A DNA stretch of 64,000 nt, from positions 1-64,000 of the forward strand of contig JAGAFR010000040.1 in assembly GCA_017612555.1 (NCBI GenBank), in the 5' to 3' direction. Shown piece by piece: positions 15,728 to 23,926 of the stretch. The notes under the pieces are model-generated. The model saw only the letters and a program-made list of their open reading frames with translations, was not told where the DNA came from and did not search any database. This stretch comes from Lachnospiraceae bacterium (GTDB lineage: Bacteria; Bacillota; Clostridia; Lachnospirales; Lachnospiraceae). Numbering within the stretch: position 1 is the first letter of the stretch; each line of letters begins with the position of its first letter. Made by a program: the position numbers and the translations under genes.

Positions 15728-16652
15728 CGGACAGATCAAAGGAATAAGCATAGAAAGGCGCAACAAGCCTAAGAAAAAGAAACAGCTGAGTGAAAAGCAG
15801 AAAAGAATACTGACGGTCGTTGAGTCCGTGCTGATACTCACACTTTCGTTTTCGGTCGTTTTTCTCGGTATCAATTTTTATCTTGATCGTAAAAGCGAAA
15901 AAAAGATGGATTCCATCCGTACTCAGGTAAAGGAATCCCGGCTTCAGTTTGAGAGTATCGCGATCCCGGAGGAGTCGAAAGAAAAAAACAGGCAGAAAAA
16001 GGAAGCTTCAGACAAAAAAGATGATGCGGCGGAAAGTGCGGCAAAGAAGCATTCGACTGATGAAATACTTCCGATATACCGAAAAATGCATGAGGAGAAT
16101 GAGAACTTTGCGGGGTGGCTGTACGTTGACGGAACGAATCTCGAGTATCCGATAATGCAGGGACCCGATAACAAATTCTATCTGTCCCATGATATGGACG
16201 GTGCATACGACAAGTACGGTATGCTCATACTGGATGAGAATTGCAACATTGACAGTGATTGCCCGCAGCTTGTGATCTACGGGCATAATGTTAATTCCGG
16301 AAAGCTGTTCGGAGAATTGCTGTTCTACAAGGAAGAGGCATACTGTGATTATCATCCCGAGATATGCTTCGATACGTTGTACGGAAGGGGAACATACAGA
16401 GTGTTTGCCGCATTTACGACAACCGTATCTGAAGCCCAGAAGGACGGGAAGATGTTCTCTTCCCTTGAGTTTTCCGATAAGGAAAGCTATGATGGTCTTG
16501 TGTCGTGGGCAAAAGAAAAGTCATTATATGAACGTGATTTCACACCGCAGTACGGTGATGATATATTGTCGCTCGTGACATGTGAACACAGTGACGAAGA
16601 GGGGAGATTCATTGTGTTTGCCGCGAAAGATGAGGGGGATGCAGGTAAATGA
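15717..16652 (+). CDS. Class B sortase
   Basis: A 311-residue membrane transpeptidase. A basic N-terminus (KPKKKKQLSEKQKR) precedes one transmembrane helix (about 32-55), then a charged, Lys/Glu-rich linker and the sortase barrel from about 115. The triad is complete: YGHNVNSG with His about 190, VTCEHS with Cys about 289, and GRFIVFA with Arg about 297. The extra N-terminal helices and TCEHS motif are class B features. Sortases join sorting-signal proteins to the wall. AGAGGGG eight bases upstream supports ATG 15717. The next gene overlaps by four bases and encodes a protein with an IPATG-type sorting signal, the likely substrate. Confidence 0.9.
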   Translation: MSADGQIKGISIERRNKPKKKKQLSEKQKRILTVVESVLILTLSFSVVFLGINFYLDRKSEKKMDSIRTQVKESRLQFESIAIPEESKEKNRQKKEASDKKDDAAESAAKKHSTDEILPIYRKMHEENENFAGWLYVDGTNLEYPIMQGPDNKFYLSHDMDGAYDKYGMLILDENCNIDSDCPQLVIYGHNVNSGKLFGELLFYKEEAYCDYHPEICFDTLYGRGTYRVFAAFTTTVSEAQKDGKMFSSLEFSDKESYDGLVSWAKEKSLYERDFTPQYGDDILSLVTCEHSDEEGRFIVFAAKDEGDAGK

Positions 16653-17572
16653 CCGGGACAAAAAGGAGAGTAAAAAAACCGATAAGACGCGCGTTCTATT
16701 GCGCGGCCGGAACCATACTGGGTACGGTGTTCGCGCTTCGAGTAAACGCTGCCGCACCGATAACGAACATCACCGTTGAGGAAGGAAAGATATCCGTTGA
16801 GGATTATGAGTATTTCAAGATGCCGACGGTCATCAAGGTGACCCTTCCCGCCGGATTGCAGCAGATAGGATTCAGTTCTTTTGAAGGGTGTACGCAGCTT
16901 TCGAACATCAATCTGCCGGACGGATTATCGGTCATAGACAACAGAGCTTTTGCAAGATGTGAGAGTCTTGAGAAGATAGATATCCCGGAAAGTACGGTGT
17001 TCATCGGAAACGCCGCTTTTTACGGATGCACATCACTTGATGATGTGGTGCTTCCGGCAAATATCACGGGAATATCGAATAACCTGTTTTACGGATGTAC
17101 GTCTCTTTCGAAGATAACCCTTCCCGAAAAACTGACATCCGTCGGACAGCAGAGCTTTTATAACTGTAAAAGACTTGCCAAGGTGGAACTTCCGGCTTCG
17201 GTAACAAAGATAGATGACGGTGCATTTTATGATTGTTCGGCTCTGTCACAGATAGTCATCCCCGATTCCGTTACCGAGATAGGGCAGGATGCGTTTGAGG
17301 GCTGCAACGGCCTTACGATAGTATGCGGCGATCGTTCATATGCCGCCAATTATGCGGAAGCAAACGGTATCAGACATACCGGTAAACAGAGCGAAACGGT
17401 ACCGGCGGCCGTGACGGAAACGAAGCCCGTCATATCCACCGAGGATATCCCTGCTACAGGCGTAAACACTCCGTATACGGCAGTTATGATGCTGATGCTC
17501 GCCAGCATGGCAGGACTCGTTTTTTGCCGCTTTCATTTTGATAATGTGTTATACTACGATCATGAGACTTAA
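16649..17572 (+). CDS. Secreted BspA-type leucine-rich-repeat protein with IPATG sorting signal
   Basis: A 307-residue surface protein. A basic N-terminus and hydrophobic stretch ending in a Val-Asn-Ala site form a signal peptide (cleavage near residue 35). About seven LRR_5 (BspA/TpLRR) repeats of about 23 residues follow, each with a pattern like TSL.KI.LP....IG...FYGC. Near the C-terminus IPATGVN is followed by a hydrophobic helix and a short tail, matching a sortase signal of the (I/S/P)PxTG kind used by some class B sortases. Its start overlaps the sortase stop, so enzyme and substrate are coupled. The tail is less basic than usual, which leaves some doubt about retention. Confidence 0.82.
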   Translation: MTGTKRRVKKPIRRAFYCAAGTILGTVFALRVNAAAPITNITVEEGKISVEDYEYFKMPTVIKVTLPAGLQQIGFSSFEGCTQLSNINLPDGLSVIDNRAFARCESLEKIDIPESTVFIGNAAFYGCTSLDDVVLPANITGISNNLFYGCTSLSKITLPEKLTSVGQQSFYNCKRLAKVELPASVTKIDDGAFYDCSALSQIVIPDSVTEIGQDAFEGCNGLTIVCGDRSYAANYAEANGIRHTGKQSETVPAAVTETKPVISTEDIPATGVNTPYTAVMMLMLASMAGLVFCRFHFDNVLYYDHET

Positions 17573-17617
17573 CAGAGAACCGAAACAAAAGTGGTTTGAG
17601 CCAAAAGGAGGAAACAG

Positions 17618-18523
17618 ATGCTTAATACAATGAAGACAAGGTTAATGTGCATGCTTACGGCTGCATCGGTGGCTATGGGAACCATCGCATTCCCGGTGCA
17701 GGTATGGGCTGATGAAGATGATGATTACGGATGGGTAGATGATCTCGAGGATCTTACACCGGAAGAGCGCAGATTCATTGAGGACCTTGGTGATGAAGAC
17801 GGAGACGGAGATATCGATGAAAGAGATGTGATCGCTGCAGCAGTAACGGCTGCTGTTATCGATGATATGGCGCGGGAAGCCGAGCGTCAGCAGAGAGAAG
17901 AGGCAGAACGCAGACGTAAAGCTGATGAAGAAGCAAACAGAAATCGCAGGGTTTCAGGTGTTGCCGTAAGCACAACGTATGTTAAACTTACGCCCGGACA
18001 GACATATCAGGTATATGCTTATGTTAAGCCTGACAGTGCCGAAAACAAGGGATACTGGTTCACTTCAAACAACCCTTCCGTTGCAACCGTTGACGGAAGC
18101 GGTATGATACATGCGGTTAATGCAGGAAATGCCGTAGTTACGGTAACGACATCCGAGGGCGGATACAGAGCAAGCGTTAATGTAGATGTTAACTATGCCC
18201 CCGCTGCAGCCGCACAGACAGTTGCCCAGGATGCAAACTGGACGGCAATAGCCACGAACATGATACTCGCAGCTGCACCGGGATCGGTAGTCAATCTTGT
18301 TGCTCCCAAGGCTATGAGCTTTGATGCCGGAATGATCAATGCACTCAAGATGCGCCCCGATGTAGGCGTACTTATTGCATATCCTTATAATGGACATGCG
18401 TATGCACTTGCTGTTCCTGCAGGATATAACCTTGCATCCAAGATGGATGCCACCGGCAAGGTCAGCTTCATCAAACTTGCTGCGGTTAATGACGGCAAGG
18501 TCATTACCGCAATGACTAAGTGA
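17618..18523 (+). CDS. Secreted Ig-like (BIG2) protein with an EF-hand-type loop
   Basis: A 301-residue exported protein with a signal peptide (cleavage after VWA, about residue 31). Residues 59-70 (DEDGDGDIDERD) fit the 12-position EF-hand calcium loop exactly, but only one loop is present. A charged coiled-coil-like segment (about 85-115) leads to a BIG2-type Ig fold (115-190: VSGVAVSTT, NPSVATVDGSGMIHAVNAG). The last 90 residues form a separate small domain that I do not recognise. There is no sorting signal. AAAGGAGG with good spacing precedes the ATG. It sits between the sortase unit and a two-component system. Confidence 0.75.
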   Translation: MLNTMKTRLMCMLTAASVAMGTIAFPVQVWADEDDDYGWVDDLEDLTPEERRFIEDLGDEDGDGDIDERDVIAAAVTAAVIDDMAREAERQQREEAERRRKADEEANRNRRVSGVAVSTTYVKLTPGQTYQVYAYVKPDSAENKGYWFTSNNPSVATVDGSGMIHAVNAGNAVVTVTTSEGGYRASVNVDVNYAPAAAAQTVAQDANWTAIATNMILAAAPGSVVNLVAPKAMSFDAGMINALKMRPDVGVLIAYPYNGHAYALAVPAGYNLASKMDATGKVSFIKLAAVNDGKVITAMTK

Positions 18524-18540
18524 TCTGAAGGATAGGGACT

Positions 18541-19215
18541 ATGCGGATCCTGATCGCTGAAGATGAGGTGTCAACTGCCAAGGCACTCAAGGTATTGCTT
18601 GAAAAGGCAAAGTATTCGGTAGATATAGTCCATACGGGCACAGATGCCTGGGATTATATATCTTCCGGCTCCTACGAGGTGATAGTCCTTGACATAATGA
18701 TGCCGGGAATGAGCGGTCTGGAAGTACTGTCGCTTATACGAAAAAACAATATAAAGACACCCGTGCTGCTGCTTACGGCCAAGGCTGAGATCGAAGACCG
18801 TATAGCGGGGCTTGATGCGGGTGCGGATGATTACCTGCCCAAGCCGTTTGATACCGGTGAGCTCATCGCACGTATCAAGGCTCTCGGACGTCGGAGTGAA
18901 AACTACTCCGATTCCGAAAAGAGGGCAGGTAATCTCGTTCTTGACACAAACCGATATGAGATGCGTGTTGGAGATGAATCGACCGCTCTTACAAATAAAG
19001 AATTTCAGCTGATGGAACTGTTCGTGCAGCATCCGGGTTATGTGTTCTCGGCAGATCACCTCATGGAGAAGATATGGGGGACCGATTCGGAATCGGATGT
19101 GGATGTTGTATGGACTCATATAGGTTTTGTCCGAAAGAAACTGAGAACCATAGGTGCCGATGTTGAGATCAAGACGATACGCGGCGCGGGATATTTACTG
19201 GAGGTCTCCAAATGA
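18541..19215 (+). CDS. OmpR/PhoB-family response regulator
   Basis: A 224-residue regulator with a receiver domain (1-118; acidic pair at E7/D8, phospho-acceptor D51 in VLDIMMPGM, switch T79, K101 in KPFD) and a winged-helix domain (about 128-222; LTNKEFQLMELF, VWTHIGFVRKKL, IKTIRGAGYLL). It is coupled to the kinase gene by a four-base overlap. OmpR-type proteins bind tandem direct repeats, and such a repeat lies just downstream of this pair (20508-20529). Confidence 0.95.
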   Translation: MRILIAEDEVSTAKALKVLLEKAKYSVDIVHTGTDAWDYISSGSYEVIVLDIMMPGMSGLEVLSLIRKNNIKTPVLLLTAKAEIEDRIAGLDAGADDYLPKPFDTGELIARIKALGRRSENYSDSEKRAGNLVLDTNRYEMRVGDESTALTNKEFQLMELFVQHPGYVFSADHLMEKIWGTDSESDVDVVWTHIGFVRKKLRTIGADVEIKTIRGAGYLLEVSK

Positions 19216-20438
19216 TCAAAAAGATGAGGAGACGTGTCATAGTGGCAGCGATGCTTGCATTCTTTGCGGTCATAATGATGATCGCAACGGTAGTTAATGC
19301 GGTAAACTACGGTATCGTAACAAGGCGATCCGACGAGACGCTTAATGCCATCCTGTCATATGAGGATGATATCACGGACAGGCCGGGTCCTCCTGGACCG
19401 CCGCCGGGGCCTTTTATGGGACTGCCGGATGTTGAAGCGAATTACATGACCAGATTCTTTACGGTACGTTTTGACACGGCGCAAAATGTTCTGTCCGCAT
19501 CAACGGATTATATCGCCTCGGTAGATAAGGAAGATGCCGTGAAAATGGCACGTAAAGTGCTGGATGGCGGTAGGACGCGGGGGTACATGAAAGAATACCG
19601 CTTTGCCAAGGCAGAAGCGGAAGGAGAGATCACGGTTGCATTTCTTAACACAGGACGTGAACAGCAGTCCATGATATCGCTTTTGCTGCTTACGGCCGCG
19701 GTGTCATTTGTAAGTCTCGTGATCGTTTTCATTCTTGTAACGGTGCTGTCAAAGAGAGCGATCAGACCGTATGCAAACAACATAAGACAGCAGAAACAGT
19801 TTATTACCGATGCCAGTCATGAGCTTAAGACTCCGCTCACTTCGATCTCCACGAGCCTCGATGTTATCACCATGGAACACGGAGAGGATGAATGGACTGA
19901 GAACATAAGAAATCAGACAGTCCAAATGACGGAGCTGGTCAGAAAACTTGTTACTCTTTCAAGATTTGACGAGGATATGCCGCTTCCGAATAAAGAGCGA
20001 TTTTCGCTGAGCGAAGCCGCATGGGAGATCGTAGGCGTGTACAAGCCCAGGATCGATGCTCACGAAAAGAAGTTTACGGTTGACATAGAAGAAAATATTT
20101 CCATGCTTGGAGATGTTGAAGCGATCAGGCAGATGCTGTCGGTACTTCTCGACAATGCGATACGTTATTCGGACGAAAAGGGCGAGATAAGGTTTTCGGT
20201 GTTCAAAAAGAGAAGTAAAGTATTTATGGAAGTGTTCAATACATGCTTTTATGAAACACCGCCGGATACGGACAGGCTGTTTGATAGATTCTATCGTCCG
20301 GATGAATCGAGAAGTTCCAAGACCGGAGGAAACGGTGTGGGATTGTCCATCGCCAAAGCGGTAGCAACAGCGCATGGAGGACGGATCGAAGCGATCTGTC
20401 CCAGCGGAAGGACCATGACGATCCGCATATGCATTTAA
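19212..20438 (+). CDS. Sensor histidine kinase partner of the OmpR-type regulator
   Basis: A 408-residue kinase. Two transmembrane helices (about 10-32 and 155-180) flank an external sensor of about 120 residues that contains a Pro-rich PGPPGPPPGP segment. The HisKA motif DASHELKTPLTS holds His about 203, followed by ATPase boxes N (LLDNAIRYSDE), F/G1 (FYRPDESRSS) and G2 (GGNGVGLSIAKA). The sensed signal cannot be read. A terminator follows, so this pair forms its own transcript ahead of the VTC operon. Confidence 0.93.
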   Translation: MIKKMRRRVIVAAMLAFFAVIMMIATVVNAVNYGIVTRRSDETLNAILSYEDDITDRPGPPGPPPGPFMGLPDVEANYMTRFFTVRFDTAQNVLSASTDYIASVDKEDAVKMARKVLDGGRTRGYMKEYRFAKAEAEGEITVAFLNTGREQQSMISLLLLTAAVSFVSLVIVFILVTVLSKRAIRPYANNIRQQKQFITDASHELKTPLTSISTSLDVITMEHGEDEWTENIRNQTVQMTELVRKLVTLSRFDEDMPLPNKERFSLSEAAWEIVGVYKPRIDAHEKKFTVDIEENISMLGDVEAIRQMLSVLLDNAIRYSDEKGEIRFSVFKKRSKVFMEVFNTCFYETPPDTDRLFDRFYRPDESRSSKTGGNGVGLSIAKAVATAHGGRIEAICPSGRTMTIRICI

Positions 20439-20458
20439 CCGGTAACCTGATTACACGG

Positions 20459-20484
20459 AAGACCCCGAGGGGTCTTCTTTTTTT
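20459..20484 (+). terminator. Rho-independent terminator of the two-component operon
   Basis: AAGACCCC (20459-20466) pairs with GGGGTCTT (20469-20476), followed by C and seven T residues. Confidence 0.9.
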
Positions 20485-20507
20485 GTGAACAATCTGTGTC
20501 TTTATGA

Positions 20508-20543
20508 TCATTTCAGGTTCATTTCAGGTTGACCGGATAGAAT
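20508..20543 (+). promoter_or_regulatory. 11-bp tandem direct repeat and -10 box of the VTC operon
   Basis: TCATTTCAGGT occurs twice back to back (20508-20518, 20519-20529). A TAGAAT -10 (20538-20543) lies eight bases later, while the expected -35 position falls inside the repeat and is poor. Tandem 11-bp sites replacing a -35 box are the typical arrangement for activation by PhoB/OmpR-type regulators, and one such regulator is encoded immediately upstream. Confidence 0.6.
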
Positions 20544-20572
20544 GTGAAAAACAAACGAAAGGTGGACAGAAG

Positions 20573-21265
20573 ATGGAGGATATAAAACGATACAGACATG
20601 AACTGAAGTACTCGGTTTCCTATACCGATTATCTGGCGGTCCGAAAACGGCTTCGAAGGATAATGAAACCGGATCCTCACGCCGGAGAAGACGGACGATA
20701 TTCGATCAGAAGCATATATTTTGACAATGCAGATGACAAGGCGCTTCGTGAAAAGGTCGACGGGGTCGCAAAACGCGAGAAGTTCCGGATCAGGTATTAC
20801 AACGATGATCTTTCGTTCATAACACTTGAGAAAAAGATGAAGATCGATAATCTGTGCCTTAAGTACGATGCGACCATCAACATGGAAGAATATGCGAACA
20901 TACTTGGCGGTAAGATCGAATTCATGAAAGATCATGATAACGAACTTGTTCGCGAACTGTATGCCAAGATGATATATCAGAGGCTGCAGCCGAGGGTTTT
21001 TGTTTCATATACCAGGGAGCCGTACATTTATGTGCCGGGAAATGTCAGGGTGACTTTCGATTCGAATATAAGAACATCACTTTTCTACAGAGATTTTCTT
21101 ACAAACGGATTCAGTGACATATGTGCTACGGATTCACCGCACGACATGCTGATGGAAGTCAAATACGATGAATTCTTACCTGAGATAATTCAGGACCTGA
21201 TACAACTGGGAAGTGTAAGACAGCAGGCGTTCTCGAAATACGGTGCCTGCAGAAGATACGGATGA
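20573..21265 (+). CDS. VTC-domain polyphosphate polymerase-like protein
   Basis: A 230-residue protein made almost wholly of a VTC domain, the catalytic tunnel of eukaryotic VTC4 that makes polyphosphate from ATP. The basic tunnel residues are visible: YRHELKYSV, RSIYFDN, KFRIRYY, LEKKMK, RVFVSYTREPY and the late MEVKYDEFLP with the metal-binding Glu. No transmembrane segment is present; the membrane partner is probably the next gene. AAAGGTGG precedes the ATG; an earlier in-frame ATG would overlap the promoter. VTC, DUF4956 and CotH genes are found together in many bacteria, so polymer synthesis linked to CotH phosphorylation is a reasonable inference. Confidence 0.88.
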   Translation: MEDIKRYRHELKYSVSYTDYLAVRKRLRRIMKPDPHAGEDGRYSIRSIYFDNADDKALREKVDGVAKREKFRIRYYNDDLSFITLEKKMKIDNLCLKYDATINMEEYANILGGKIEFMKDHDNELVRELYAKMIYQRLQPRVFVSYTREPYIYVPGNVRVTFDSNIRTSLFYRDFLTNGFSDICATDSPHDMLMEVKYDEFLPEIIQDLIQLGSVRQQAFSKYGACRRYG

Positions 21266-21299
21266 TGAAAGAAATGCTAAAACAGAGGAGGAAACAGTA

Positions 21300-21971
21300 A
21301 TGACATTCAACGACATTTTTAAATCAAGTTTTTTGGAGAGCGTAACGGAGTTTTCCGTGATAGATACGCTGGTGGGTATGGTATTTGCACTTGTGATAGG
21401 ACTGTTCATTTTTGTGATCTATAAGAAAACGTTCAGCGGGATCATGTATTCAAACGGATTTGCGATGACGCTTGTGGGACTGTCCCTTGTCACAACGCTT
21501 GTGATCATGGCGGTAACATCAAATGTGGTTCTTTCACTCGGTATGGTCGGTGCACTTTCGATCGTCCGTTTCCGTACGGCTATCAAAGAACCTATGGAGA
21601 TCGTGTTTTTGTTCTGGGCTCTTGCGGTAGGTATAGTGATAGGCGCGGGAATGATACCTCTTGCGGTCATAGGTTCGGTCATCATAGGAGTGATCCTTGT
21701 TCTTTTTGCAAACCGCAAGATCCGCAACACACCTTATATACTTATCATAGACTGTGCGGATGAGAAGGCTGAGGAAAGTGCGATGAACATCGTCGAAAGA
21801 TCTGTTGATAAATTCCTGGTAAAGTCCAAGACCGTTAACTCTTCAGGAGTAGAGCTGACTGCCGAGATCAGGGTCAAAGACGGAGCCACCAGCTTTGTGA
21901 ATCGTGTAAATGAGACCGAAGGTGTTTCATCCGCAACACTCGTAACTTTTAACGGCGAGTATATGTCGTAG
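21300..21971 (+). CDS. DUF4956 membrane protein
   Basis: A 223-residue protein with about four transmembrane helices (about 22-40, 52-75, 100-118, 122-138), the conserved SLGMVGALSIVRFRTAIKEP region between them, and a cytoplasmic alpha/beta domain (about 145-223). This is the DUF4956 pattern; its biochemical role is unknown. GAGGAGG upstream fixes the start. It lies between VTC and CotH genes, a recurrent arrangement that suggests it is the membrane component of the same system. Confidence 0.88.
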   Translation: MTFNDIFKSSFLESVTEFSVIDTLVGMVFALVIGLFIFVIYKKTFSGIMYSNGFAMTLVGLSLVTTLVIMAVTSNVVLSLGMVGALSIVRFRTAIKEPMEIVFLFWALAVGIVIGAGMIPLAVIGSVIIGVILVLFANRKIRNTPYILIIDCADEKAEESAMNIVERSVDKFLVKSKTVNSSGVELTAEIRVKDGATSFVNRVNETEGVSSATLVTFNGEYMS

Positions 21972-21999
21972 CTTGCAGGATTCGAAAGAGGAAATTGTC

Positions 22000-23838
22000 A
22001 TGGTTGAAAACAAAAATACCGTGAAGATTGTGATAGCGATCGTATCGGTTGCGGTTGCAGTGTGTCTTATAGCGATAGCATACGGGCAGAAATTATCGGA
22101 TGCTCTTGGCGGAAGTGCCGTCAGTATGGAGTATGAAGATAAACTGTTTGATACCGAAGAGATCATAAGCATAAACATTAAAATGGATGAGAATGAATGG
22201 GACGAGATGCTGAAGAATGCATCATCCGAGGAATACTATTCCTGCGATGTTGTCATAAACGGTACAACGATACATAACGTCGGAATAAGACCGAAAGGCA
22301 ATACAAGCCTGTCATCCATCGCTATGGATCCGGATACGGACCGGTTCAGTTTCAAACTGGAATTTGACCATTTTGTTGAAGGGCAGACATGTTACGGTCT
22401 TGATAAGCTCATCCTGAATAACAATTATGCCGATGCCACCAACATGAAGGAAGCCGTTATCTACGATATGTTTGAGTATCTGGGGGCTGATGCGTCATTG
22501 TACAATTATGCGACGATATCGCTTAACGGTGAATACAAGGGAGTGTATCTCGCACTTGAAGGAGTGGAGAAGAGCTTTATGCTCAGGAACTTCGGAACGC
22601 AGGACGGCGAACTCTATAAGCCCGATCCGATGGAAATGGGAGGCGGCCAGAAGAGTGCGTCCTCGGGACAGGGAGGCCCCGGAGGAATGAAGCCGCCTGA
22701 AGGAATGGAAATGCCTGAAGGGTTTGAACCACCGGAAGGGATGGAACCACCATCCGGAGATTTCCCGGGCGGAGACTTCGATCCCGAGAAGATGCCGGAT
22801 ATGGGTGAAATGCCGGATGCAGGCAGCGAAGAGTCTGAAGCATCCGGGAAGTCCGGGAACAGAACCGGCGGTGGCGGTGGCGGCCCGATGATGGGCGGAA
22901 ACGGCGCAAACCTCAATTATACGGATGATGATCTTGACAGCTATTCATCCATCTGGGACGGCGCACTGTCCGGAACAAGCGATGCCGATCACAGAAGAGT
23001 CGTGACCGCACTTAAGAACATAAGTGAAGGCACCGATCTTGAAGAGTACCTTGATGTCGACAACATCCTTAAATACATGGCCGTACACACATTCTCGGTC
23101 AATCAGGATTCACTGTCGGGAAACATGGCTCACAACTATTATCTGTATGAGTATGAAGGAAAGCTCAACATGTTCCCGTGGGATTACAATCTGTCATTTG
23201 GCGGAATGGGAATGGGCGGATCAGACTCGTCGGAAATGATCAATGATGCGATCGACACACCTTTTTCGGGTACGGAATTCTTTGACGCACTGCTTGAAAA
23301 TGAGGAGTACCGCAGCATCTATCATGAATATTTGAGAAAGCTGTGCGAAGAGTATATCGACGGCGGAAGATTTGATGAGGTTTACTCACGTATCAGAAGC
23401 CAGATCGATGAACCGGTCAGGACCGATCCTACTGCATTTTACACATATGATGAATATCAGGCCGCAGCCGAAACGCTGTATGACACAGTCTTCCTTCGCG
23501 CACAGAGCATTGAAGGACAGCTCTCGGGTACGATACCATCGACCGATGAGGGTCAGCGAGATGACAGCAGCGCCCTTATAGATGCTTCGAATATAGATAC
23601 AAGTGTTATGGGATCATTCAACATGGGAGGCGTCTCAAAGGAGAACGAAGGAAAGCGCAGAGGGGGACGCCCCAGGGGAGGGCAGCGCCCGAACATGGAG
23701 TTTCCCGGTGCAGGCGCTTCGGACGGCACAGCGCTGATGAATACAGACATGCTGAAAAACCTTGTGATATACGGGATCTGCTTTGCCGGAATGATCATAT
23801 CGTTGCTGATCATGAAAAAAGTGAGACGAAGGTTCTGA
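22000..23838 (+). CDS. CotH-type protein kinase, membrane anchored at both ends
   Basis: A 612-residue protein. A transmembrane helix (about 8-28) anchors an external CotH kinase domain: GIRPKGNTSL, LDKLILNNNY-type region, GEYKGVYLALEGVEKSF, and WDYNLSFGG with the metal-binding Asp. A Gly/Met/Pro/Glu-rich insertion at about 205-305 splits the domain. A second transmembrane helix and basic tail (KKVRRRF) close it. CotH of Bacillus phosphorylates spore coat proteins; outside spores the targets are mostly unknown. AGAGGAAA before ATG 22000 supports this start. It is the third gene of the VTC operon. Confidence 0.88.
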   Translation: MVENKNTVKIVIAIVSVAVAVCLIAIAYGQKLSDALGGSAVSMEYEDKLFDTEEIISINIKMDENEWDEMLKNASSEEYYSCDVVINGTTIHNVGIRPKGNTSLSSIAMDPDTDRFSFKLEFDHFVEGQTCYGLDKLILNNNYADATNMKEAVIYDMFEYLGADASLYNYATISLNGEYKGVYLALEGVEKSFMLRNFGTQDGELYKPDPMEMGGGQKSASSGQGGPGGMKPPEGMEMPEGFEPPEGMEPPSGDFPGGDFDPEKMPDMGEMPDAGSEESEASGKSGNRTGGGGGGPMMGGNGANLNYTDDDLDSYSSIWDGALSGTSDADHRRVVTALKNISEGTDLEEYLDVDNILKYMAVHTFSVNQDSLSGNMAHNYYLYEYEGKLNMFPWDYNLSFGGMGMGGSDSSEMINDAIDTPFSGTEFFDALLENEEYRSIYHEYLRKLCEEYIDGGRFDEVYSRIRSQIDEPVRTDPTAFYTYDEYQAAAETLYDTVFLRAQSIEGQLSGTIPSTDEGQRDDSSALIDASNIDTSVMGSFNMGGVSKENEGKRRGGRPRGGQRPNMEFPGAGASDGTALMNTDMLKNLVIYGICFAGMIISLLIMKKVRRRF

Positions 23839-23854
23839 TTTTATCGGCATTTGC

Positions 23855-23883
23855 TTGATAACAGCTCCTCAATCAATTATAAT
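23855..23883 (+). promoter_or_regulatory. Promoter of the c-di-GMP/hybrid kinase operon
   Basis: TTGATA (23855-23860) and TATAAT (23878-23883) are exactly 17 bases apart, a near-consensus housekeeping promoter 44 bases before the next start. Confidence 0.75.
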
Positions 23884-23926
23884 CTACAGTGTATTTTTGT
23901 GAGCTTACAGGCAAAAGGAGAACCAT

